30,803 nucleotides of DNA from Chloroflexi bacterium UBA4736 (GTDB lineage Bacteria; Chloroflexota; Dormibacteria; Dormibacterales; Dormibacteraceae), in contig DHIW01000023.1 of the NCBI GenBank assembly GCA_002404015.1, positions 1-30,803 on the forward strand, in the 5' to 3' direction. Position numbers and translations under genes: made by a program. Shown here one piece after another: positions 1 through 7,608 of the stretch. The notes beneath the pieces are model-generated. The model was not told the DNA's origin. It saw nothing but the letters and a program-made list of their open reading frames with translations, and made no database searches. Each line of letters starts with the position of its first letter. The first letter of the stretch is position 1.

Positions 1-13
1 GACATAGGAGCGT

Positions 14-208
14 CTCCCCCCGCACGCGGAGGGAGGGGGTCGCCTAACCGCGCGGATTCAGGATCGGCCGCAGGACCTCCCCCGGCAAGCGGAGGGAGGG
101 GGTCGCCTAACCGCGCGGATTCAGGATCGGCTGCAGGACCTGCCCCCCGCAAGCGGAGGGAGGGCTCGCTTAACCGCTCGGCTTGAGGATGGGCCGCAGG
201 TCCTCCAG
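14..208. repeat. Tandem ~63-bp repeat copying the 3' end of the DUF1330 gene
   Basis: Three head-to-tail units with a period of 63 (to 64) bp. The block CGCCTAA or CGCTTAA begins at 41, 104 and 167. The rightmost unit is the genuine 3' end of the minus-strand gene at 170-505 (peptide tail LRPILKPSG-stop). Read on the minus strand, the two left units encode LRPILNPRG-stop, so each is a detached copy of the last nine codons plus stop. Between units lies a GC-rich inverted repeat (CCCCCCGC/GCGGAGGG type, near 16-33, 79-96 and 143-160) that could act as a terminator, though no T-run follows. The left edge is cut by the window, so more units may exist. Confidence 0.85.
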
Positions 209-505
209 GCGGTCGAAGAGGTGCCAGATATAGGCGCCACCACCCCGCTCCCGATGGGGGTGCAGGTCGGCCAGGGCGGGGTCGTTGCGGTAGCTCTCGA
301 AGGCGGCCCGCGAACTCCACTCGACCAGGATCATGACCTGCCTCGGCTCGATGTCGCCTTTCAGACTCTCCTGGAAGCGGCCCATCGCGACGACCCGGCC
401 GCCATGGGCGCCGACCTCGTGGGCGGACCGCCTCGAGTAGGCCAGGTACTCGTCGCGGTCGGCGACGTCGAAGAGGTTCAGGGCGTAGACCGGCGTATCG
501 CTCAT
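170..505 (-). CDS. DUF1330 family protein
   Basis: The 111-aa product has the compact alpha/beta ferredoxin-like pattern of DUF1330: an N-terminal strand (YALNLFDV), a D-x-x-x-Y-x-x-Y segment, a central strand with VMILVEWSS, then AFESYRNDP. The last is the usual F-x-x-(W/Y)-x-(S/N)-x-x-Y region of this dimeric alpha-beta-barrel family. Biochemical role is unknown for most members. It starts 11 nt after the stop of the upstream glucosidase gene on the same strand, so the two may be co-transcribed. There is no Shine-Dalgarno; a TAGGAT box on the minus strand (514-519) lies 8 nt before the ATG and could give a leaderless transcript. Its 3' end is repeated twice downstream. Confidence 0.8.
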   Translation of the reverse strand: MSDTPVYALNLFDVADRDEYLAYSRRSAHEVGAHGGRVVAMGRFQESLKGDIEPRQVMILVEWSSRAAFESYRNDPALADLHPHRERGGGAYIWHLFDRLEDLRPILKPSG

Positions 506-513
506 GAGGTCAG

Positions 514-519
514 ATCCTA
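514..519 (-). promoter_or_regulatory. Candidate -10 box for a leaderless DUF1330 transcript
   Basis: On the minus strand TAGGAT lies 8 nt upstream of the ATG at 505, overlapping the stop codon of the glucosidase gene. No ribosome-binding site precedes this start. The spacing is that expected when transcription starts at the start codon. No convincing -35 is visible. Confidence 0.2.
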
Positions 520-3123
520 GCCGCGGACTCCGCGGTCCGAGGTCCGGCTTCGCCGGATCACCAGGTCGGCCACCAGCCCGGTCCAGCCGGTCTGGTGCGA
601 GGCGCCCAGCCCGGCGCCCGTGTCCCCGTGGAAGTACTCGTGGAATGGGATCAGGTCGTGCCAGGCCGGGTCGGTCTGGAACCGCTCGTAGTCGCCGAAC
701 ACGGGCCGCCGGCCGTCCCGATCGGTGAAGATCGCGACCAGCCGCGCCGCCAGCTCATCCGCCACCCCGTCGAGGGGCAGGAGCCGGCCCGACCCGGTCG
801 GGCACTCGACCTGGAAGTCGTCGCCGAGGTAGCGGTGATATGTGCGCAGGACCTCCACCAGCAGGTAGTTGATCGGGAACCAGACGGGCCCCCGCCAGTT
901 CGAGTTGCCGCCGAACAGCGCGCTGGTCGACTCCGCCGGCTCGTAGTCGAGCCGCGCCACCACTCCGCCCAGGTCCAGCTCCAGGGGCTGCTCGAGGTGG
1001 ATCCTGGAGAGCGCCCGGACCCCATGGTCGGACAGGAACTCGTTGGGGTCGAGCATCCGGGCGAGGACGCGGCGGAGCCGCTCGGGCCTGACGATCGAGC
1101 ACATGCGCCAGCCGTCATGCGCCTCGTGGTGGAGGTGCTGGACGACCTCCGCGGCCTCCGGGCGATTGTTGATGAACCACTCGGTGCGCTGGGTGAACTC
1201 GGGCAGCCGGCCCAGCGTCTCGGGGCCCAGCGTCGTGACCGCGAAGAGTGGGATCAGGCCCACGCACGAATGCGCCCGCAGGGACTGCGCAGTGCCGTCC
1301 GGCAGCTGCAGGACGTCGTAGTAGAAGCCGTCCTCCTCGTTCCAGAGGCCTTTGTCGTTGAGCGCCGATGCGATCAGCACGAAGTGCTCGAAAAACTTGA
1401 TCGCCATGTCCTCGTAGGTGGGGTCGTGCTGGGCCAGCAGCAGCGCCACCTCGAGCAGGTTCTGGCAGTACATGGCCATCCAGGCGGTGCCGTCCGACTG
1501 CTCGAGGCGACCGGCCAGCGGCAGCGACGAGCGGTCGAACGGGCCGATGTTGTCCAGCCCCAGAAAACCGCCCTCGAAGATGTTGTTGCCCTGGGCATCC
1601 TTCCGATTGACCCACCACGTGAAGTTGAGAAGAAGCTTCTGGAAGACTCGCTCGAGGAAGTCGTAGTCGCCGTCGCCGGCGATCTCGAAGACTCGCAGGG
1701 CGGCCCAGGCGTGGACCGGCGGGTTCACGTCGCCGAACGACCACTCGTAGGCGGGCAGCTGCCCGTTGGGGTGCATGTACCACTCCCGGCAGAGGAGGAC
1801 CAGCTGCTGCTTGGCGAACTCCGGGTCGACGTGGGCCAGCGCAACGCAGTGGAACGCCAGGTCCCAGGCCGCATACCAGGGGTACTCCCACTTGTCCGGC
1901 ATCGAGATCACGTCGCGGTTGTTGAGGTGCGTCCAGCCGGAGTTCCGGCCCGTCAGCCGCTGCGCGGGCGGCGGCGGGCCGGCGGGGTCGCCCTGCAGCC
2001 AGCGCCGGACGTCGTAGTGGTAGAACTGCTTCGACCAGAGCATCCCGGCCAGCGCCTGCCGCATGACGAGCGACTCGTCGGCCGGCGTTCCCGGGGCGGC
2101 CAGGGCGGCATAGAACTCGTCGGCCTCGGATGCGCGAGCCGCCATGACCGCATCGAAGTCGGCCGGCAGCCCGCCGGCCTCGGCGGCCAGACGGAGCTTG
2201 ACCACCGCGCTCTGGCCGGGCGCCACCGAGACCCTGTAGCGAAGCGCGGCCTTGGTCCCCTGGCGGGCCGGGTTGACGCTGGCCGCGCCGCTCACGACAT
2301 GGTCGTTGATGCCGTCCTTCGGATACGCAGAGCGCCCTGGCTGGCCCCAGAGCCGCTCGCTGTTGGTCTCGTTGTCGCAGAAGATGAGCTCGTTCTGGCC
2401 GTCGCCTACGAGCCACATCCGGCCGAGATCGAAGTGCTCGGCCTGGAGTCCGGCGTCCGCCGCCACGATGCTGGGTTGGCGGTCGTCGAGCCCCCAGGCC
2501 CAGGTGTTCCGGAACCAGAGCGTGGGCAGGAGGTCGAGGCTTGCCGCCTCAGGGCCGGCGTTCCTGATCGTGATCTGAACCAGGAGGTCGTCGGGCGTCC
2601 GCTTGGCGTAGTCGGCGGTGATCTCCCAGTAGCCGGCCTCGAAGATCCCGGTGTCCAGGAGCTCGAACTCCGGCTGGTCTCGTCCTCGCGCCCGGTTTTC
2701 GGCGACCAGCCGCTCGTAGGGAAACGCCGCCTGCGGGTAGAGGTAGCGCCAGCGCATCCAGGAATGCGTGGGGGTGGAGTCGAGATAGAACCAGTACTCC
2801 TTGACGTCCTCGCCGTGGTTGCCCTGGCTGCCGGTGAGGCCGAAGAGCCGCTCCTTCAGGATGGGGTCGTGCCCGTTCCAGAAAGCCAGGCTGAAGCAGA
2901 GCGCCTGGCGATCGTCGCTAATCCCGGCGAGGCCGTCCTCGTTCCAGCGGTAGACGCGCGAGCGCGCGTGGTCGTGGGGAAAGAAATCCCAGGCGTTGCC
3001 GTCCGCGCTGTAGTCCTCGCGCACAGTGCCCCAGGCGCGCTCGCTCAGGTAAGGCCCCCACTGCCTCCAGGGCGAACGCCCGGAGGGCACCTCCAGCAAA
3101 CGAGTGCGCTCGGCGCCCTGCAT
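517..3123 (-). CDS. GH63-type glycoside hydrolase (glucosidase-like)
   Basis: The 868-aa product matches the bacterial glucosidase / MGH1-like branch of family GH63 in length and motifs. An N-terminal beta-sandwich region (about 30-330; [29 protein letters not shown]) is followed by an (alpha/alpha)6 barrel. Asp421 in [13 protein letters not shown] is the expected general acid. Glu829 in [11 protein letters not shown] is the expected general base. [16 protein letters not shown] is another barrel signature. No signal peptide is visible, so it should act in the cytoplasm on an alpha-glucoside or glucosylglycerate/mannosylglycerate-like compatible solute. The substrate cannot be read from sequence. 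The gene is divergent from an aquaporin across only 64 bp, which may hint at osmotic control (inference). The ATG start has no clear ribosome-binding site. Confidence 0.85.
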   Translation of the reverse strand: MQGAERTRLLEVPSGRSPWRQWGPYLSERAWGTVREDYSADGNAWDFFPHDHARSRVYRWNEDGLAGISDDRQALCFSLAFWNGHDPILKERLFGLTGSQGNHGEDVKEYWFYLDSTPTHSWMRWRYLYPQAAFPYERLVAENRARGRDQPEFELLDTGIFEAGYWEITADYAKRTPDDLLVQITIRNAGPEAASLDLLPTLWFRNTWAWGLDDRQPSIVAADAGLQAEHFDLGRMWLVGDGQNELIFCDNETNSERLWGQPGRSAYPKDGINDHVVSGAASVNPARQGTKAALRYRVSVAPGQSAVVKLRLAAEAGGLPADFDAVMAARASEADEFYAALAAPGTPADESLVMRQALAGMLWSKQFYHYDVRRWLQGDPAGPPPPAQRLTGRNSGWTHLNNRDVISMPDKWEYPWYAAWDLAFHCVALAHVDPEFAKQQLVLLCREWYMHPNGQLPAYEWSFGDVNPPVHAWAALRVFEIAGDGDYDFLERVFQKLLLNFTWWVNRKDAQGNNIFEGGFLGLDNIGPFDRSSLPLAGRLEQSDGTAWMAMYCQNLLEVALLLAQHDPTYEDMAIKFFEHFVLIASALNDKGLWNEEDGFYYDVLQLPDGTAQSLRAHSCVGLIPLFAVTTLGPETLGRLPEFTQRTEWFINNRPEAAEVVQHLHHEAHDGWRMCSIVRPERLRRVLARMLDPNEFLSDHGVRALSRIHLEQPLELDLGGVVARLDYEPAESTSALFGGNSNWRGPVWFPINYLLVEVLRTYHRYLGDDFQVECPTGSGRLLPLDGVADELAARLVAIFTDRDGRRPVFGDYERFQTDPAWHDLIPFHEYFHGDTGAGLGASHQTGWTGLVADLVIRRSRTSDRGVRG

Positions 3124-3187
3124 GGGGAAACAGTGACACGCCGGCCGCGCTCGTTACTGCCCGCCCGACTTCCCCTCTCAGTCGTCG

Positions 3188-3946
3188 ATGGCCGCGCCTG
3201 ACCTGCACTGGCGGGAATGGGCGGCCGAGATGGCCGGGACGGCCCTGCTGCTGCTCGGCGGCCTCGGCGCCGTCACGCTCGACTTCGGCCACCACTCCCC
3301 GATCGCGCCTCTGCTGCCGTCCACGTCCGCCCGGCTGCTGCTCACGGGGGCGCTCTTCGCGGGCACCGGCAGCCTCATCGCCATCTCGCCCTTGGGCCGC
3401 ATGAGCGGGGCCCACCTGAACCCTGCCGTGACGCTGGCCTTCTGGCTGAGCGGCAAGGTCCATCGCCACGACCTCATCGCGTACTGGGTCGCACAGTGCC
3501 TGGGGGCCCTGCTCGGTGCCATCATCCTGCGCACCGCCTGGCCCGACTTCGCGACCGTCGGCTACGGGGTGACGCACCCGGCAGCCTCGTTTCCCGAGCC
3601 CGTCGCGGCAGCGATGGAGGCAGGCATGTCCGCGCTGCTGATCCTCACGATCCTCCTCTGCGTGTCCCGGATGCGCACAGCCCGCTGGACGCCGCTCGCG
3701 GTCTGGGTGGTCGTCACGGTGCTTGTCTGGCAGGGCGCCCCACACACAGGGACGAGCCTCAACCCGGCGCGGAGCCTGGGCCCCGCCCTGGTGGCCGGCA
3801 ACCTCAAGGCACTCTGGGTGTACCTGGTGGGGCCGCCGCTGGGTGGCGTCCTGGCGACCGGCCTCCTGGTCGCGGTGATGGACATTCGACCGGTCACGGC
3901 GAAGCTCTTCCACGACCCGCGCTACCGGAGCATCTTCAAAGGCTAG
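3188..3946 (+). CDS. MIP-family aquaporin / glycerol-facilitator-like channel
   Basis: The 252-aa product has the inverted-repeat architecture of the major intrinsic protein family: six membrane helices and two half-helices carrying the NPA boxes. These are SGAHLNPAVT in the first half and GTSLNPARSLGPA in the second. The Arg after the second NPA (selectivity filter) is present. The second loop ends in ARSLGPA, as in water-selective aquaporins rather than the Asp-containing NPARD of typical glycerol facilitators. Substrate choice remains inference. The gene is convergent with the MinD-fusion gene and divergent from the GH63 gene. The ATG at 3188 is the first start that keeps helix 1 complete. 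Confidence 0.88.
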   Translation: MAAPDLHWREWAAEMAGTALLLLGGLGAVTLDFGHHSPIAPLLPSTSARLLLTGALFAGTGSLIAISPLGRMSGAHLNPAVTLAFWLSGKVHRHDLIAYWVAQCLGALLGAIILRTAWPDFATVGYGVTHPAASFPEPVAAAMEAGMSALLILTILLCVSRMRTARWTPLAVWVVVTVLVWQGAPHTGTSLNPARSLGPALVAGNLKALWVYLVGPPLGGVLATGLLVAVMDIRPVTAKLFHDPRYRSIFKG

Positions 3947-3982
3947 AGCCTGCGGCCGGCGGCTCCGATGCTTACATCCGCG

Positions 3983-5359
3983 TCAGTCGGTCAGACCCAG
4001 GGAGGCCCATTCGGTGGCGAGGACGCCGGCGAGCTGGCGGAAGCCGACCTGCCAGCTGTCGGGGGCGTCGTTCCAGTTGAACTCACCGTCGGTCACCCGC
4101 GCCGCCGCCGCCGCGTTAGTCTCGATCTCGATCACGCCGCGGGCGGCTGGTATGTCCTCGGCGAGATGCCTGACGTTGAGGCGGCTGCCGGAGCGCGGCA
4201 CCTTGTTCACGACAAACGTGAACGAGGTCTCCGGCGGGAGCCGGAGCGCTGCCTCCGCGACCATGCTGGCCGTGACAGGGTCCGCGTCCGACACCAGCAC
4301 CAGTTGGTTTGCGCTGGCCAGCGCAACCCTGGTGACAGGATCCTGGAGCCCGGCGGCACAGTCGAGGACTAGTATCCCCGCCAGCTCCTGCAGGCGCCGG
4401 ATCACCCGCTCGTACGCCACGTCGTCGAGTCGTTCCATGCGCCCCGGGTCGGTGGGCGCCGGCAGCACCAGGAGGCCGTGCTGGGCCCGCCCGAGGCAGC
4501 GCTCCAGCATGGTCACGGTCAGGGCCGGCTGGTGCAGCACGCTGAGCAGGTCGTCGACGAAGATCGTGTGGTCGGGGGTCAGGATCCGCCCCAGGGTGCC
4601 GTAGTCGGGGTTGCTGTCGACCGCCACCACCCGGTCGCTGCGGAGCATCGCCAGCAGCGTGCCGAGCACAGCAGCGGTGGTGGTCTTGCCCACACCGCCT
4701 TTGGGAGAGACGACCGCGATGGTGGCGGCGCTGGTCAGTCGGGGCGCCCGGATCACCTCGTCGAGCTGGTACCTGTGGTTGCTCGAGCGCCAGACCGCCT
4801 CGGCCCGCTCCAGCACAGAGCGAGGGCGCTTGATTGTCAGTCGCTCCGGGGTCGCCGACTCGAGCGGCTCCTGGCGGTCATGACCGTTGCCGGCCCCGGG
4901 CTCGGACGAGACCACCGCCTCAGCGACGGCCCTTACCCGGGCGGCAAATGGAGGCGCGATCGGAAGCCGCATGCGGCGCGAGGGCACGAGCGGTTCCGGC
5001 ACCTCCTGAGGGATCGGCGGTGCGGGCTCGGGCTGGGCCTCGGCCTCCGCCTCGGCCTCCGCCTCGGCCTCCGCCTCGGCCTCCGCCTGCTCCGGCATCG
5101 CCGCCGGAGGGCCCTCCTCCGAGCTGTCGCGCAGGCGTATGTTCGCCCCTTCCTCCAGCCCGCTCTGGAGCAGGGAGCGGTTCCCGGCCAGGACCTCGCC
5201 ATCCTCGCCGGCGAGCACCCACAGGGTATTGCCCGCCTGCATCCCGAGCATCGACAGCAGTTGGGGCACCAGGTCGGCGACCGGCACATCGGCCGGCAGG
5301 GACGCGTCCAACCTGGAGCCATCGCACTCGACGGTTACGAACAGCCGTTCGGAATCCAT
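3983..5359 (-). CDS. YukD/EsaB-like ubiquitin-fold domain fused to MinD/ParA-type ATPase
   Basis: This 458-aa protein has three parts. Residues 1-80 look like a YukD/EsaB ubiquitin-like fold (VTVECDGSRLDASLPADVPVADLVPQLL, then a strand-rich end). Residues 81-210 are an acidic, Pro-rich linker with a run of alternating Ala-Glu at about 92-108. Residues 211-458 are a SIMIBI ATPase: deviant Walker A KGGVGKTTT at 220-228, DSNPDYGTLG at 248-257, and hydrophobic strand plus VLDCAAG near 330-336. YukD-like domains and MinD-like ATPases (EspI type) both occur in type VII secretion, but no EccC, EccB or WXG100 gene is in this window. The start is supported by GGGTGA six nt before the ATG. Location is cytosolic; the partner is unknown. 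Confidence 0.75.
   Translation of the reverse strand: MDSERLFVTVECDGSRLDASLPADVPVADLVPQLLSMLGMQAGNTLWVLAGEDGEVLAGNRSLLQSGLEEGANIRLRDSSEEGPPAAMPEQAEAEAEAEAEAEAEAEAQPEPAPPIPQEVPEPLVPSRRMRLPIAPPFAARVRAVAEAVVSSEPGAGNGHDRQEPLESATPERLTIKRPRSVLERAEAVWRSSNHRYQLDEVIRAPRLTSAATIAVVSPKGGVGKTTTAAVLGTLLAMLRSDRVVAVDSNPDYGTLGRILTPDHTIFVDDLLSVLHQPALTVTMLERCLGRAQHGLLVLPAPTDPGRMERLDDVAYERVIRRLQELAGILVLDCAAGLQDPVTRVALASANQLVLVSDADPVTASMVAEAALRLPPETSFTFVVNKVPRSGSRLNVRHLAEDIPAARGVIEIETNAAAAARVTDGEFNWNDAPDSWQVGFRQLAGVLATEWASLGLTD
5038..5092. repeat. 12-bp tandem repeat encoding an Ala-Glu linker
   Basis: The unit GCCTCGGCCTCC is repeated about four to five times, encoding alternating Ala and Glu in the linker of the YukD-MinD protein. 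It is a likely slippage-prone site whose copy number may vary between strains without breaking the frame. Confidence 0.8.
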
Positions 5360-5493
5360 GTGTCACCCCCGAAGGCCGTAACCCTACTCCACGACGATGC
5401 CGGAGCGCCAACTCGCCACGGCTTATGGGGGTTTTCGCAACGGCGTGCGCAAAAGACAGGGTGCCCTCCTCGTGATAGAACCAATGGCAACGG

Positions 5494-5526
5494 TTGACTC
5501 AGCCAACCCGGATCCGGAACTATCAA
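5494..5526 (+). promoter_or_regulatory. Weak promoter candidate for the STAS/MEDS operon
   Basis: TTGACT at 5494-5499 is a good -35-like hexamer. The nearest -10-like sequences (AACTAT at an 18-nt spacer, or TATCAA at 21 nt) are poor. Promoter use is inference. Confidence 0.25.
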
Positions 5527-5532
5527 GTAGGA

Positions 5533-5548
5533 GCGGGTGCCAGCCCGC
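5533..5548 (+). promoter_or_regulatory. Leader hairpin just before the ribosome-binding site
   Basis: GCGGG (5533-5537) and CCCGC (5544-5548) form a five-pair stem with a six-nt loop, ending two nt before the AAAGGAGG sequence. It could tune access to the ribosome-binding site. No known riboswitch class was recognised in the 207-bp divergent leader. Confidence 0.3.
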
Positions 5549-5550
5549 CA

Positions 5551-5558
5551 AAAGGAGG
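5551..5558 (+). promoter_or_regulatory. Strong ribosome-binding site fixing the GTG start at 5567
   Basis: AAAGGAGG ends 8 nt before GTG at 5567 and fixes that codon as the start. The GTG at 5560 is out of frame. Confidence 0.8.
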
Positions 5559-5566
5559 CGTGATTA

Positions 5567-6601
5567 GTGGCCGCGGGCGCGTATCGGCAAATCGGATCGG
5601 AGGGTCTGGGGGCGTTGCCGGAGAGCGACCGGTGCCCTTATCCCCGACCCTTCGGGGCTGACTTCTCCGCCTGCCCGACCTACCATGCGGTCACCTTCAT
5701 GGCCGCGGACTCGATGCATAGGCAGCTCGGCTCGAAGCTGACCTGCCGGCACCTTGCCAGCGGCAACGTCGCAGAGGTCCCCGGCCGCTTCTACGCCCGC
5801 TGCGCCCTGGGGCCCCCCAGCGAGCGCCTCAAGTGGCTGGCGCTGGTCAGCCCCGAGCGCCTGGAGAAGGCTCGCGCCCTCCAGCAGGAGTTCGATCTTT
5901 TCAGCTGGCCGCAGCGGGAAAAGCTGTTCGCGGCCAAGGCCAATGTGCTCGCCGCGCCGGACCCGGCCGAGTCGCGGCAGCGCCTGGAGCGTCTCCTGAC
6001 GGGATTCCTGGACGAGATCCAGACGTTCCTGGCTGAACGCAGGGAGCGCTTTGAAGAGGTCGGGCTGCCACCGGAACCGCTGATGCAGCTCATCGAAGAC
6101 TGGTCGTGGGCGTGGGTCAAGAGCCGGGAGGTTGGAAACGCTCGTCTCAACGAGGACCGCCTGCAGGCATTCTCACGCGAGACACATGCCTTCCTCGCCC
6201 CCGCGCCGGCGGCGCCCAGCTGGCCCGACGACGCGCCGTTCGCGAGCCGCGCGCGCGGCTCGCAACCGATCTTCGCCGATGGCATCCTTCGGATCTCGCG
6301 CGATTCCGAGCCGCCCGGATTGAGCCTCGACGGCGAGATCGACGCCTCGAACGTCGACGCGGTCGCCCGGGCGGTGGCTGTCGCCCTGGTGGGCTCCGGC
6401 GACGTCGTGCTCGACCTGAGCGGAGTGGTGTTCTGCGACCTGGGCGGCATCAGAACGATCGTGGGCGTCGCCCAGAGCCTGGGGGGCGAAAGGCGCCTGG
6501 TGCTCCGGCTGCCGGCTCAGCTGCAGAGGGCGATGCAGATCGTGGGCTGGGCCGAGCTGCCGGGCCTGGTGATCGCGGGCAGCGGGGTGAGCGGTCGATG
6601 A
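5567..6601 (+). CDS. Four-cysteine N-terminal module + C-terminal STAS domain (anti-sigma antagonist-like)
   Basis: The 344-aa product starts with a conserved-looking segment bearing Cys23, Cys36, Cys60 and Cys79 (CPYPRPFGADFSACP, LTCRHLASGN, FYARCALG), a possible metal or Fe-S site. Then comes a helical middle (about 90-210) and a STAS domain at about 240-340 (LSLDGEIDASNVDAV, VVLDLSGVVFCDLGGIR). STAS domains of the SpoIIAA/RsbV type bind HATPase anti-sigma kinases and carry a phospho-acceptor Ser in a D-S-S-G motif. Here that motif reads D-L-G-G (291-294), so the acceptor is missing. The stop overlaps the start of the next gene (ATGA), so the two proteins are made together. The target of regulation is not in the window. 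The function of the Cys module is unknown. Confidence 0.7.
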   Translation: MAAGAYRQIGSEGLGALPESDRCPYPRPFGADFSACPTYHAVTFMAADSMHRQLGSKLTCRHLASGNVAEVPGRFYARCALGPPSERLKWLALVSPERLEKARALQQEFDLFSWPQREKLFAAKANVLAAPDPAESRQRLERLLTGFLDEIQTFLAERRERFEEVGLPPEPLMQLIEDWSWAWVKSREVGNARLNEDRLQAFSRETHAFLAPAPAAPSWPDDAPFASRARGSQPIFADGILRISRDSEPPGLSLDGEIDASNVDAVARAVAVALVGSGDVVLDLSGVVFCDLGGIRTIVGVAQSLGGERRLVLRLPAQLQRAMQIVGWAELPGLVIAGSGVSGR

Positions 6602-7551
6602 GCGCTGTCGCCGCCAGAACTCCTGTCGAAGCCTTTCGCCACGAGGCCCTGATGTACGCCGGCGAGGCCGACTTCCTGGCGGGCACCCTGACCTTCATCA
6701 GGGGCGGGTTGGACGCTGACGAGCCGACCCTCGTCGTCGAGAGCGCTGTCAAGATCGCCCTCCTGCGCGACGGCCTGGGCCGCGACGCCGGCTCCGTCTA
6801 CTTTGCGGACATGGCCGAGGTCGGGCTCAACCCGGCGCGCATCATCCCTGCCTGGAACGACTTCGTGACGCAGCATGCCGCGGGCGGCCGGCGCCTTCGA
6901 GGTATCGGCGAGCCGATCTGGAAGGAGCGCGGGCCGGCCGAGCTGGTCGAATGCCAGCGCCACGAGTCACTGCTCAATGTGGCCTTCGAGGGCGGCACGC
7001 CCTGGTGGCTGCTCTGCCCCTACGACACGGAAAAGCTCGACCCGACTGTGATCGAAGAGGCGCGGCGCAGCCATCCCTACATCTGGGAGGGGAGCGCCCA
7101 GGAGCAGAGCGACGCCTACCAGGCAGCCGAGATGGCCGCCGCTCATCTCAGCGCCCCCCTGTCGGAGCCGCCCGCCCAGCTCGTTGAGCTCGCTTTCGAC
7201 ACCCGGTCCCTGGCGGCCCTGCGCGCCCACGCCTCCCGGGAGGCGGGCCGGGCCGGGTTTGGCACGGCCCAGACGGCCGACCTCCTGCTGGCCGTCAACG
7301 AGGTGGCCACCAACAGCCTTCTCCACGGCGGCGGCCAGGGCAGGCTGCGGATGTGGCGAGACGCCGACACGCTGGTCTCCGAGATCCGGGACCGCGGCCA
7401 CATCGAGCACCCGCTGGCCGGGCGCGAGCGGCCGACCGCTGACACCGGCCCAGGTCGTGGCCTGTGGCTGGCGAACCAGCTGTGCGACCTGATCGAGATC
7501 CGGTCCTACCCGGCCGGCGCGGTCGTCCGCCTGCACATGAGGCGCCGCTAG
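6598..7551 (+). CDS. MEDS-domain + HATPase_c protein (anti-sigma regulatory kinase-like)
   Basis: The 317-aa product has an N-terminal MEDS (DcmR-type sensory) domain at about 12-160, with FRHEALMYAG, LRGIGEPIW, ECQRHESLLNVAF and LLCPYD. The C-terminal part (about 195-315) is an RsbW-like GHKL ATPase with N-box Glu235/Asn239 (AVNEVATNSLLHG), a D-x-G at 265-267 and the GRGLW loop at 286-290. No His-kinase dimerisation helix is seen, so it is more likely an anti-sigma or partner-switch kinase than a classical histidine kinase. ATG at 6598 overlaps the stop of the STAS gene by four bases, implying translational coupling and a functional pair. Confidence 0.82.
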   Translation: MSAVAARTPVEAFRHEALMYAGEADFLAGTLTFIRGGLDADEPTLVVESAVKIALLRDGLGRDAGSVYFADMAEVGLNPARIIPAWNDFVTQHAAGGRRLRGIGEPIWKERGPAELVECQRHESLLNVAFEGGTPWWLLCPYDTEKLDPTVIEEARRSHPYIWEGSAQEQSDAYQAAEMAAAHLSAPLSEPPAQLVELAFDTRSLAALRAHASREAGRAGFGTAQTADLLLAVNEVATNSLLHGGGQGRLRMWRDADTLVSEIRDRGHIEHPLAGRERPTADTGPGRGLWLANQLCDLIEIRSYPAGAVVRLHMRRR

Positions 7552-7561
7552 CAGAGTCGAC

Positions 7562-7592
7562 GGCGGCGGCGCGGACTGCCCGCGCCGCCGCC
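7562..7592. terminator. 13-bp GC hairpin between convergent genes
   Basis: GGCGGCGGCGCGG (7562-7574) pairs perfectly with 7580-7592 across a five-base loop, ACTGC. It sits midway between the stops of the MEDS gene (+) and the permease gene (-). It lacks a T-run but is placed to terminate both transcripts. Confidence 0.65.
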
Positions 7593-7608
7593 AGAATGAG
7601 ACCTCCGG

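Noticed and set aside
1..208. CRISPR-like array
   Set aside because: Repeats are directly contiguous with no unique spacers, and the unit is coding sequence.
595..3201. 868-codon open frame antisense to the GH63 gene
   Set aside because: It encodes a low-complexity Arg/Val/Pro-rich protein with no motif and is the shadow of a well-conserved enzyme in GC-rich DNA.
5360..5566. Possible riboswitch in the divergent YukD-MinD/STAS intergenic region
   Set aside because: Searched by eye for c-di-GMP, c-di-AMP, cobalamin and TPP cores. Only a short hairpin next to the ribosome-binding site was found.
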